Assembly: GCA_946478765.1 (NCBI GenBank)
Contig: CAMLDH010000140.1
Coordinates: 1 to 8,762, forward strand
Direction of reading: 5' to 3'
Source: an uncultured Oxalobacteraceae bacterium
Lineage (GTDB): Bacteria; Pseudomonadota; Gammaproteobacteria; Burkholderiales; Burkholderiaceae
DNA length: 8,762 bases
The notes under the pieces were generated by a model, which was given only the letters and a program-made list of their open reading frames with translations, did not search any database and was not told the DNA's origin. Shown in pieces: positions 1 through 6,169 of the stretch. The position numbers and the translations under genes were made by a program. How positions within the stretch are numbered: the stretch's first letter is position 1; every line of letters begins with the position of its first letter.

Positions 1-206
1 CCAATCCGCTTCGGGCGCCGTGGCGCCTGCTGGGGAAGGTATCCGGCGTCTTGAGAAAAAGTTTAGGGCGGCGGGCGATTATATTTTTGCGTGCATGACA
101 TGCTTGCCAACGCCCGTGCCGTTTCATTTACGGATGTTTCGCGCGGCTTGTTCGCAGGATCGTGCGTCGCATCCGCTACCGAAAACTACGGCAATGGTTG
201 TGCTGC
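1..206. other. Non-coding left tail downstream of the TPR gene
   Basis: No gene is supportable here; the open frames crossing it are shadows without ribosome binding sites. Besides the sigma-28-like element, it holds the inverted repeat GCATGACATGC (93-103), a TATAAT on the minus strand (78-83), and two GGCGCC palindromes two bases apart (14-19 and 22-27) that could form a small hairpin. No terminator with a U-run is visible after the TPR stop codon. The pattern fits an intergenic promoter region for a leftward gene outside the window. Confidence 0.5.
39..65 (-). promoter_or_regulatory. Candidate sigma-28-like promoter reading leftward out of the window
   Basis: Minus-strand TAAACTTT (58-65) matches the enteric FliA -35 consensus TAAAGTTT at seven of eight positions. 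After exactly 11 bases comes CCGGATAC (39-46), which keeps the GATA core of the -10 consensus GCCGATAA but matches only five of eight positions. GCCGGATA with a 10-base spacer is the other possible alignment. The element lies downstream of the TPR gene and would start transcription near position 32, so its gene lies beyond the left edge. A late flagellar gene would fit the FliA gene in this cluster. The match is suggestive only. Confidence 0.4.
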
Positions 207-1364
207 TCAACGTTGCCCGGGTTGCCGGTTCAGACCGGGAATCAGGTCGGCCAGCGTACTGCCGCCAACCGTGGTGCGTGCCCCGAGGATGCGCCGGGCG
301 AGACGGCGAAACGCTTCCTGGTCCGCCACTTCTCCGCTCAGCACCGCTTCGGCATAGCGCGCCGACAGACCTTGCGGATCCAGCCGCAGCGCGCGCTCGA
401 TGCAAGCCTTCGCCTCCTCGCTGCGTCCTTGCAGTGCCAGCACGACTGCCAGCCCGCCATGGGTTTCCCCGAAATTGCGATCCAGCGCCATGGCCGTCTC
501 GAAATTCTGCTCTGCGGCCGGCAAATCCTTTTTCATCAGATTGCACCAACCCATTCCATGCCAGGTACCGATGTGATTGGGCATGAAGGACACGGCGGTC
601 TTGAACTCGACCAGCGCCTGGTCGAGGTTCAGTTCCAACAGATGGGCCATGGCGCTTGCCGACCATACCCGCCCGTCTTGCGGGTGATGTTCCAGCGCGC
701 GCGCCAAGAGCGGCCTGGCGCTTGCCACATCGCGCTCTCCAAGTGCGATCGAGCCGCGCGCAACGAGTGCCTCGACATGATCCGGGTTGCTTTGCAACGC
801 CGCTTCCGCCAATGGCTTGGCTTTGTCGAAATTGCCTGCATCCAGGTACAGCAGACTTGCCACGCCGGCGGCGGCAGCATCGAGCGTTTTCCCTTGCAGC
901 CGTGTTTCGATCATTTGAAAGGCATCGTCGAATTCGCGCAGATGATGCTGGCAGCGCAACAGCATCGTAAAGCTGTCGGGGGGCGCGTCCGGCGCGTCCA
1001 ATAGTGACCGCAACAGGTCGCGCCCCTCGTCGTACTTATGCTGCCGAATTTTGGCATAAGCGAGATTGAATGCCACCACCGGCGAGTCGACGCCTTCGGC
1101 GATCAAATCGCGCAGAAGACTTTCCGCTTGCGCATAGCGCTTCTCGGCAATCCAGAGCGTTGCCTGGCTGTGACGCAGGAAAACATTGCGCGGCTCGATT
1201 TCCAGCGCCCGCGTCAAATAGTGCTGGGCCGCGCTGAGTTCGCCAAGCGCAAGCGCGCAATCGAAAGCGTCGGTCAGCAATGAAAAATTCTGCGGATCCT
1301 GTTCCAGGAATGCTTCAAGCCTGGCCAGGCGGGCCGGGGTGGGTTGCATCGTTGGTTCCATCAT
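207..1364 (-). CDS. TPR-repeat protein downstream of fliA, function unknown
   Basis: The 385-residue product consists almost wholly of tetratricopeptide repeats, which are helical hairpins used for protein-protein contacts. About eight repeats can be followed by their W/L-G-A-P spacing at about residues 25-58, 59-92, 94-127, 162-195, 196-229, 230-263, 264-297 and 298-331. Clear examples are LTRALEIEPRN, AEAALQSNPDHVEALVARGS and CIERALRLDPQG. A less regular linker covers about 125-160, and a basic tail without repeat character follows 332. There is no signal peptide, membrane span or fused enzyme domain, so it is predicted to be cytoplasmic. I chose the ATG at 1364 because AAGGA (1373-1377) lies eight bases upstream. 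A second ATG directly follows it. A TTG at 1436 would extend the frame through a strong hairpin and is unlikely. The 87-base gap after fliA shows no promoter that I can support. A flagellar partner, chaperone or glycosylation accessory role is possible from context only. Confidence 0.85.
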   Translation of the reverse strand: MMEPTMQPTPARLARLEAFLEQDPQNFSLLTDAFDCALALGELSAAQHYLTRALEIEPRNVFLRHSQATLWIAEKRYAQAESLLRDLIAEGVDSPVVAFNLAYAKIRQHKYDEGRDLLRSLLDAPDAPPDSFTMLLRCQHHLREFDDAFQMIETRLQGKTLDAAAAGVASLLYLDAGNFDKAKPLAEAALQSNPDHVEALVARGSIALGERDVASARPLLARALEHHPQDGRVWSASAMAHLLELNLDQALVEFKTAVSFMPNHIGTWHGMGWCNLMKKDLPAAEQNFETAMALDRNFGETHGGLAVVLALQGRSEEAKACIERALRLDPQGLSARYAEAVLSGEVADQEAFRRLARRILGARTTVGGSTLADLIPGLNRQPGQR

Positions 1365-1389
1365 CTTTCCATTCCTTGTAATTTGTAAT
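1365..1389 (-). promoter_or_regulatory. Ribosome binding site and short tandem repeat fixing the TPR gene start
   Basis: On the minus strand the leader ends with two exact copies of ATTACAA in tandem (1376-1389). These run into AAGGA (1373-1377), eight bases before the ATG at 1364. This AT-rich, unstructured leader just after a strong hairpin is well suited to ribosome loading, and it is the reason for preferring the 385-residue start. Confidence 0.6.
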
Positions 1390-1402
1390 GTAGCGATATT
1401 CG

Positions 1403-1434
1403 GCGCCGTCCGCCCCGTACGCGTCGGACGGCGC
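1403..1434 (-). repeat. Perfect 10-bp inverted repeat between fliA and the TPR gene
   Basis: The arms GCGCCGTCCG and CGGACGGCGC (1403-1412 and 1425-1434) are perfectly complementary around a 12-base loop. They would form a very stable GC-rich hairpin in the leftward transcript, 17 bases after the fliA stop codon. No U-run follows on either strand, so it is not a classical intrinsic terminator. It could slow polymerase, protect the 3' end of the upstream message, or set a lower level of the TPR gene relative to the operon. Confidence 0.6.
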
Positions 1435-1451
1435 AAAGCGCAACGGTCAAG

Positions 1452-2213
1452 CTAATAACGCAGATCGATCATGCCGTGGTGACGCGCGATCTGCCCCAGC
1501 TTGTTCAGCGCATCGCGGTGCACTTGCGACACGCGGCCTTTCGTCACGCCCAGGATGCTCGCGATTTCCTCAAAGGGAATTTGTTGCAAGTAATGGTATT
1601 TGATTACCCGCCTTTCATTGTCAGGCAAGCGCTCGATCAGTTCCCTGACGCGCTGGCCCAATTGCTTGAGCTCGACGTGGCGGTAGGTATTGTCGGGATA
1701 GGCGGCATCGTCCGCCTGGACCATTCCCGACTCGTCCAACGCAAATCCGATTGCCAACCCGATCGCAAGCTCGGCCAAGTACCCGAACACCGCATTCGGA
1801 TCCTTGGGAGCGATATCTGCGTCCTTTTGCGATTTGACGCGCGCGGCAACTATCCGTTGCCGCGCACTGACTTGCACCTGCCGCTCGCTCAGCGATTCGA
1901 TTCCATTGAGAACCGCCCCATTGATCCGCAAGGCGGCAAATGTCTCGAACTTCACCTCGCGTGCGGGATCGAAACGGTCAACGGCTTCCACCAGCCCTAT
2001 CGATGCGTATTGCAGATAATCGGCAAACTCCAGTTCGATGAATGTTCTCTTGGCATACAGTTTGGCAGCGAGTATGCGTGCGAACGGAAGATAAAAATCG
2101 ATGATCTGTTCCCGCGCGGACGAATTGTCGCCCGAACGCATGCCGTCCCATAGCGGCGTGGTGTCGATCGACGTATCGAACTGCACAGGTTTGACGATGT
2201 CGCTCCGCTTCAC
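1452..2213 (-). CDS. fliA: FliA-type (sigma-28 group) flagellar sigma factor
   Basis: FliA directs RNA polymerase to late flagellar genes such as flagellin once the hook is complete. The 253-residue product has the expected length. Region 2 at about 38-104 has YLPFARILAAKLY, DYLQYASIGLVEAVDRFDP and FETFAALRINGAVLNGI. Region 4 at about 183-245 has LIERLPDNERRVIKYHYL and the helix-turn-helix IPFEEIASILGVTKGRVSQV. No region 1.1 is present, as in the sigma-28 group. The stretch between (about 120-180) contains FGYLAELAIGLAIGFALDES instead of the usual region-3 helix-turn-helix, which looks reduced. The start is a GTG at 2213 with AGGGA (2223-2227) nine bases upstream, 23 bases after fliP, so it is probably cotranscribed with the operon. 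Whether an FlgM-type anti-sigma factor exists cannot be seen here. A divergent system-specific sigma factor is an alternative to a general FliA. Confidence 0.88.
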   Translation of the reverse strand: MKRSDIVKPVQFDTSIDTTPLWDGMRSGDNSSAREQIIDFYLPFARILAAKLYAKRTFIELEFADYLQYASIGLVEAVDRFDPAREVKFETFAALRINGAVLNGIESLSERQVQVSARQRIVAARVKSQKDADIAPKDPNAVFGYLAELAIGLAIGFALDESGMVQADDAAYPDNTYRHVELKQLGQRVRELIERLPDNERRVIKYHYLQQIPFEEIASILGVTKGRVSQVHRDALNKLGQIARHHGMIDLRY

Positions 2214-2236
2214 GCTCCGGCGTCCCTGTCAAGACA

Positions 2237-3016
2237 CTAGGAAAACGTGCCCAGAAGCGCACGCACAACGAGATTCCATCCGTCGATGAGCACGAACATC
2301 AGGATCTTGATGGGCAAGGCAATGGATGCCGGCGGCACCATCATCATGCCAAGTGACATCAATGCACTCGATACGATCAGGTCGACCAACAGGAACGGCA
2401 GGAAAATCACGAACCCGATCTGGAACGCCGAGCGCAGCTCCGACAGCATGAAAGCCGGAATCAACTGGATCAGATTGATGTCGTCGATCGTCTTCGGCTG
2501 CTCCGCTTTCGACAAATCCACCATCAAGGCAAGGTCCTCCTCCCGCGTTTGGCGCACCATGAATTCCCTGATCGGCCGTACCGCCGCAGGCCCGGCCTTC
2601 TCGGCTGACAGCTTGCCGTCCATGAAAGGCTGGAACGCGTTGGTGTTCACTTCCTGCAATACAGAGGACATCGTAAACAAGGTCAAAAAAAGCGCAAGGC
2701 TGATCACCACGGTGTTCGGCGGCGTTTCCTGCATCCCTATCGCATGCCTGAGCATCGACAGCACAATCACGATGCGGATGAACGAGGTCATGGACATCAG
2801 TATCGCCGGCGCCAGGCTGAGCATGGTCAGGCCCAGCAGAATTTTGATCGCCGACGATATCTCGCCCGCCGCCCCCGCGCCGCCCGCGAGGCGAATTTGC
2901 ACACCGGGCAGGGACACGGCAGGTTCGCTTGCCCACGCTGCCGAGCATGCGAGGGCAAGCAGGGCCAACAACGCCAGCAGCGGACCTTTGAACCGGCCTG
3001 ATTTTCCCATCTTCAT
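2237..3016 (-). CDS. fliP: Flagellar type III export gate protein FliP
   Basis: FliP forms the pentameric core of the inner-membrane export gate with FliQ and FliR. The product is 259 residues from the ATG at 3016, which has GAGGAG exactly eight bases upstream and touches the fliO stop (TGATG). A TTG at 3019 would add one residue and is less likely. FliP is unusual among gate proteins in carrying a cleavable signal peptide, and one is visible (residues 1-30, PLLALLALLALACSAAWAS). The family core is unmistakable: SMTSFIRIVIVLSMLRHAIG, QETPPNTVVISLALFLTLF, FQPFMDGKLS, and the C-terminal LIPAFMLSELRSAFQIGF and FLPFLLVDLIVSSALMSLGM. Four hydrophobic segments lie at about 55-90, 102-120, 186-222 and 230-255. 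The gene is followed 23 bases later by the sigma factor rather than by fliQ and fliR, which normally come next. Confidence 0.97.
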   Translation of the reverse strand: MKMGKSGRFKGPLLALLALLALACSAAWASEPAVSLPGVQIRLAGGAGAAGEISSAIKILLGLTMLSLAPAILMSMTSFIRIVIVLSMLRHAIGMQETPPNTVVISLALFLTLFTMSSVLQEVNTNAFQPFMDGKLSAEKAGPAAVRPIREFMVRQTREEDLALMVDLSKAEQPKTIDDINLIQLIPAFMLSELRSAFQIGFVIFLPFLLVDLIVSSALMSLGMMMVPPASIALPIKILMFVLIDGWNLVVRALLGTFS

Positions 3017-3420
3017 CAAGTCTGCTCCTCATGGCCGGGACGGGATGTGGGCGACGATGCGAGGCATTGGATGCCCTGCTCGCTTTGCGCAACCAGGTAA
3101 TAGGCGCCGGCAAACTCGACGACGTGCAACAATGCGCGCGGATTGAGCCGCTGTGTCTCCCGCACGTGCAATTGCCTTGGCGCGCCCGTATCGCGGCTGG
3201 TACGCAGGCGTCGGCGTATCACATGGATGGCGCCGGCCGCCGCCAACGCGAAGACTGCCATCCCGATAGCCAGCCGGGGTAGTTCGCTTGTGGACGCGGC
3301 GGCATCGCGCTTGTACGGTATCGCCGCAACCGGCGAATCGGGCGCGCCGGCATGGCAAGCGCCGGCGCCAAGGAAAACGCCGGTGGCAAACAGCAGGCGC
3401 CGCAAATACTGGTTGATCAT
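3016..3420 (-). CDS. fliO: Flagellar export-gate assembly protein FliO
   Basis: FliO is a small membrane protein that scaffolds assembly of the FliP ring of the flagellar export gate. The 134-residue product begins with a probable signal sequence (residues 1-24, LRRLLFATGVFLGAGACHAG). A single membrane span lies at about 48-68 (PRLAIGMAVFALAAAGAIHV), followed by an arginine-rich stop-transfer stretch (IRRRLR). The cytoplasmic FliO domain at 82-122 carries RETQRLNPRALLHVVEFAGA and YYLVAQSEQGIQCLA, which matches the usual pattern of a strand pair ending in a ligand-like loop. The start ATG overlaps the fliN stop (ATGA) with no clear ribosome binding site, so translation is probably coupled. The stop TGA shares one base with the fliP ATG. 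FliO is weakly conserved in general; topology and position between fliN and fliP make the call firm. Confidence 0.88.
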   Translation of the reverse strand: MINQYLRRLLFATGVFLGAGACHAGAPDSPVAAIPYKRDAAASTSELPRLAIGMAVFALAAAGAIHVIRRRLRTSRDTGAPRQLHVRETQRLNPRALLHVVEFAGAYYLVAQSEQGIQCLASSPTSRPGHEEQT

Positions 3421-3764
3421 GGCTGAGCCGGTGCGGCGATCTCGGTAATGCGCACGCCAAAATTATCGTCGACGACCACCAGTTGGCCGCGCGCGACAAT
3501 ATTACCCTCCACCAGCACGTCGACTGGACAATCAACCCCCCGGTCAATCTTGAGTATCGACGCCTCCTTCAGGTCCATCAGTTCACCCAACGTGGTCTGC
3601 GCCTCGCCGACCACCACGGTGAGCTTGACCTTGATGCCTTGCAGCAGCCTCATGTTTCCATCCAGTATCGCAGGACCGGAAGGGATCCGTGGCTGGAACC
3701 CGGATAGCTCAATGATCTGCGTTGGATGCTGTTCTTCGATTTCTTTCATGGCCTTATCGCTCAT
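3417..3764 (-). CDS. fliN: Flagellar motor switch protein FliN
   Basis: FliN forms the bottom of the C-ring with FliM and helps dock the export ATPase complex through FliH. The protein has about 115 residues, a normal short FliN. The SpoA domain covers nearly all of residues 40-110, with LLQGIKVKLTVVVGEAQTTL, GELMDLKEASILKIDRGVDC and GQLVVVDDNFGVRITEI. The last of these is the very well conserved FliN ending. The first 35 residues are a charged, probably flexible lead. I chose the ATG at 3764. A TTG immediately before it (3767) is in frame and would add one residue. No strong ribosome binding site is visible, so translation may depend on readthrough from fliM, whose stop lies 18 bases upstream. 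The TGA stop overlaps the fliO ATG by four bases. Confidence 0.95.
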   Translation of the reverse strand: MSDKAMKEIEEQHPTQIIELSGFQPRIPSGPAILDGNMRLLQGIKVKLTVVVGEAQTTLGELMDLKEASILKIDRGVDCPVDVLVEGNIVARGQLVVVDDNFGVRITEIAAPAQP

Positions 3765-3782
3765 CAAGTTAGTTTAAGCCTG

Positions 3783-4568
3783 TCATTTGCCGCGCCGGAC
3801 CACTTCAAGCGCGACATTCTTATCCATCACGCCCAGGTAGCCGTCAAACAGCGCCTTGCGTTCCGGTCCATAGACGGTCAGCGGTTGATCGACCGATGTG
3901 GACAAGCGAATCACGTCGCCCAGCGCCAGCGTCATCAGCGCCCCGACCTCGACGTCCACCTGACCGATCTCGATCGGCAATGTAACGGCAATCCCGCTCA
4001 GGGCTTTCCTGATATCCGTAGTCGGCAAAACGGCGGCGTGCGGCATCGCTCTTGGGCTGATCGCCCCAACGCATTCACGATTGAGCAGGCACACGGCCGA
4101 CTGCTCGCCGACCTGGATGCGCGCGCATACGGCGCCGGAACCGTGCTGAAAAACCGCGACCGGCGGTGCCTCGCTATTGCGCCTGCTCGGGTCGCAAAGC
4201 GCCGCCACGCCGGCAATGTGGTCGGACAACGCAAGCAGTGCTTTCTCCGCGCCATCCGAGGCGAGCGAGAGCATGCGTTTCGGTTGCGCCATATGCCGCT
4301 GATCCGGGGGAAACAGTTGACGCTGGATATACCGAAAGAATTCCGGTTGCCACGCGACCCACACCGACTTCTCTTGTTCGGTACAACAGCGTTGCCATTG
4401 CAACGGCGATTGCAGGGATTCGGCCTGCCACGCGCGTGTGCATTCGACATGGATATCAAGCATGTCCAGTCCCCAGGCCGAACGCCAATCCTCGACTGCC
4501 GCAGTCAAGCGGCGGGCCGTTTCGTTCAATACGGTGGCGCCCAGTAGCGCATAGGGCCGCAGCTTCAT
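3783..4568 (-). CDS. fliM: Reduced FliM-like flagellar motor switch (C-ring) protein
   Basis: FliM builds the middle of the rotor C-ring, binding FliG above and FliN below, and normally receives CheY-P at its N-terminus. The convincing part here is the C-terminal SpoA/surface-presentation domain, residues about 195-258 (VTLPIEIGQVDVEVGALMTL, then ALGDVIRLSTSVDQPLTVYG). It fits the FliM/SctQ pattern and lies just before a fliN gene. The protein has 261 residues, against about 330 usually. The N-terminal CheY-binding motif (LSQxEIDALL type) is absent, and I cannot find the glycine-rich FliG-contact motif of the middle domain. No upstream extension is likely, because the ATG follows the flgE stop directly (TGATG) and has AAGGG nine bases upstream. 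Residues 1-130 show no recognisable family motif. The injectisome C-ring protein SctQ is the alternative; the flagellar context favours FliM. The overall architecture is unusual. Confidence 0.8.
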   Translation of the reverse strand: MKLRPYALLGATVLNETARRLTAAVEDWRSAWGLDMLDIHVECTRAWQAESLQSPLQWQRCCTEQEKSVWVAWQPEFFRYIQRQLFPPDQRHMAQPKRMLSLASDGAEKALLALSDHIAGVAALCDPSRRNSEAPPVAVFQHGSGAVCARIQVGEQSAVCLLNRECVGAISPRAMPHAAVLPTTDIRKALSGIAVTLPIEIGQVDVEVGALMTLALGDVIRLSTSVDQPLTVYGPERKALFDGYLGVMDKNVALEVVRRGK

Positions 4569-5758
4569 CAGCGATGACCCTTCATGTCGAACAATTCCTG
4601 AATCATGTCGTTGGCAGTACTGATCACATGGGAAGATGCTTGATAGCCGCGCTGCATGACGATCAGGTTGCTGAATTCTTCTGCCAGGTCGACGTTGGCC
4701 GTTTCGACCACACCGGCACTCACGCTGCCAAATGACTGCGATTTGGCATACCCTAAATGGACGCCGGCGGCATTCCGGCTGACAAACTCGCTGCCGCCAA
4801 GCGCTTGCACATCCTGGTTGGAATTGAATCGAGCCAGTGCCAGGCGCGGGCCTTTGGCGGTCTGTCCATTCGAATAACTGGCGACCAGCGTTCCTTCCGC
4901 ATCGACCGCAACCTTGGTCAGCGCACCTGCGCCAACGCCATCGTGGGAACTGACCGCCAGCGTCGATGTATTTCCCGCGGCAAAGGATGTCACCTCCTTG
5001 GAAAAATCGAGCGTCACGGTAAACGGCGGCACGCCGTCCGGTGCGTACGTAAACTTCACCGTACTGGCATCGGCGTCCGGGTCGCCGCCGGTGAACTGGA
5101 GTTCGCCGCTATCGATGTCGCCGTTCGTATCGCTGACCGTCACGGTCCAGTTCCCCGGTGTCGTCGCGCCATTATTCTTGAACACCAGTTTGACGATATG
5201 CTCGCCGCCCACCGGGTCGATCAGCGTCACGCCATTGAGCGTGACGTCGGAGGCGGCATCGTTCGACAAATTTCCGTTGAATTTGACATTGACGGTCGCC
5301 TGCGGGGGATTGGTGCGCAGCCCGCTCAATGAAACGTCGATGACCTTGCCGGCGTCGTCCAGACCGGAGACGCGCAAGCCGCTCGTCGTGCTGACCAGAA
5401 AACCTTCCTGATCGAACTGGAACTGTCCGGCGCGCGTGTAATGCGCTTCGTCGCCATCATGCAGTGCGAAAAAGCCTTCTCCATTAATCGCCAGATCCAG
5501 ATCGCCGCCGGTCTGCCGCAGCTCGCCCGCCTTGAAGTTGATCGCCGTCGCCAGCGTGTTGAGCCCCATGCCGAGCTGGGCCCCGCCTGCTGTCTGGCCC
5601 TGCACACCGGCGCCCTGCTGATAAAACAGGTCGGTAAATTGCAGTTGCGCCCCCTTGAACCCAGGCGTGTTGACGTTCGCCAAATTATTACCGATCACGC
5701 GCAAGCCCTTCGAATACCCGGTCAAGCCCGACATGCCGATGAAAATAGTGTCCAACAT
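4568..5758 (-). CDS. flgE: Flagellar hook protein FlgE
   Basis: FlgE is the exported subunit that polymerises into the curved hook joining the basal body to the filament. At 396 residues it has the normal length. The N-terminal rod/hook motif GNNLANVNTPGFKGAQLQF is at about residues 23-41. The core flagellar rod/hook domain follows at 85-132 (GGDLDLAINGEGFFALHDGD, YTRAGQFQFDQEGFL). A variable, Thr/Asp/Gly-rich surface region occupies about residues 145-300. The C-terminal coiled-coil motif is at 351-392 (ETANVDLAEEFSNLIVMQRG, then YQASSHVISTANDMIQELF). The related rod proteins FlgF and FlgG share the terminal motifs but are about 250-260 residues, so length and the neighbouring flgD favour FlgE. 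The ATG at 5758 has GAGGG eight bases upstream. The TGA stop overlaps the fliM ATG by one base (TGATG). Confidence 0.94.
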   Translation of the reverse strand: MLDTIFIGMSGLTGYSKGLRVIGNNLANVNTPGFKGAQLQFTDLFYQQGAGVQGQTAGGAQLGMGLNTLATAINFKAGELRQTGGDLDLAINGEGFFALHDGDEAHYTRAGQFQFDQEGFLVSTTSGLRVSGLDDAGKVIDVSLSGLRTNPPQATVNVKFNGNLSNDAASDVTLNGVTLIDPVGGEHIVKLVFKNNGATTPGNWTVTVSDTNGDIDSGELQFTGGDPDADASTVKFTYAPDGVPPFTVTLDFSKEVTSFAAGNTSTLAVSSHDGVGAGALTKVAVDAEGTLVASYSNGQTAKGPRLALARFNSNQDVQALGGSEFVSRNAAGVHLGYAKSQSFGSVSAGVVETANVDLAEEFSNLIVMQRGYQASSHVISTANDMIQELFDMKGHR

Positions 5759-5770
5759 GATGCTTTCCCT

Positions 5771-6169
5771 CTATCGAACAGAAACGAGTTGTGCCAGGCT
5801 CACGCCATCGATGTGCGCGCCGCTTGCGGTCTGGATGGTCATTAGCGGCTCTCCCGCAGACAACGCGAACGCCATTACCTGTCCAGTGACCAGGCCTTCG
5901 GACGAATTGACCTCGACCGTCTTGCCAAGCAATCCAACCGATTGCGTCGCCGCCTGGACCGACAACAATTGATCGATCTTTTGATTAAGCTGCCTGTTTT
6001 GCTCCAGTGACGCAAACTGCGCGACTTGGGCAATGAATTCCTGGTTATCCAAGGGTTTGAGCGGATCCTGGTTGCTTAACTGGCTGGTTAATATTTTCAG
6101 GAAATCCTGCAGGCCAACCCCGTTTAATTGTGTCGCAGCACTCGTCGCTGCCGTTGCACTGATTGCCAT
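5771..6169 (-). CDS. flgD: Flagellar hook capping protein FlgD (short form)
   Basis: FlgD forms the cap at the growing hook tip and guides polymerisation of FlgE. The conserved N-terminal segment is clear at residues 20-57, including FLKILTSQLSNQDPLKPLDN followed by EFIAQVAQFASLEQ, which is the family hallmark. Residues 78-132 (GLLGKTVEV...GEPLMTI...IDGVSLAQLVSV) form a short beta-rich tail. The whole protein has 132 residues, against about 220-230 in enteric bacteria. The larger C-terminal Tudor/fibronectin-like region is therefore missing or strongly reduced, as in the compact FlgD of Bacillus-type systems. The start is well supported: AAAGGAG at 6178-6184 lies eight bases before the ATG, and the ATG directly follows the fliK stop. 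The gap to flgE is 12 bases, and the flgE ribosome binding site overlaps the flgD TAG stop. Confidence 0.93.
   Translation of the reverse strand: MAISATAATSAATQLNGVGLQDFLKILTSQLSNQDPLKPLDNQEFIAQVAQFASLEQNRQLNQKIDQLLSVQAATQSVGLLGKTVEVNSSEGLVTGQVMAFALSAGEPLMTIQTASGAHIDGVSLAQLVSVR

Noticed and set aside
57..81. Plus-strand AAAAGTTT with GGCGATTA as a sigma-28-like promoter opposite the leftward one
   Set aside because: The spacer is only nine bases, the -10 match is partial, and no plus-strand gene follows.
162..1004. Long plus-strand open frame (280 codons) opposite the TPR gene
   Set aside because: It is an antisense shadow of a protein with unmistakable TPR periodicity, with no ribosome binding site or domain of its own.
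1397..1404. GCCGAATA on the minus strand resembling a sigma-28 -10 box ahead of the TPR gene
   Set aside because: No TAAA-type -35 box lies at the required distance; that position falls in the GC-rich hairpin. No sigma-70 pair fits either.
3726..4547. Long plus-strand open frame (273 codons) opposite fliM
   Set aside because: It is antisense to a gene with clear SpoA homology and ribosome-site support. The product shows the composition of a reverse-frame shadow and no recognisable domain.
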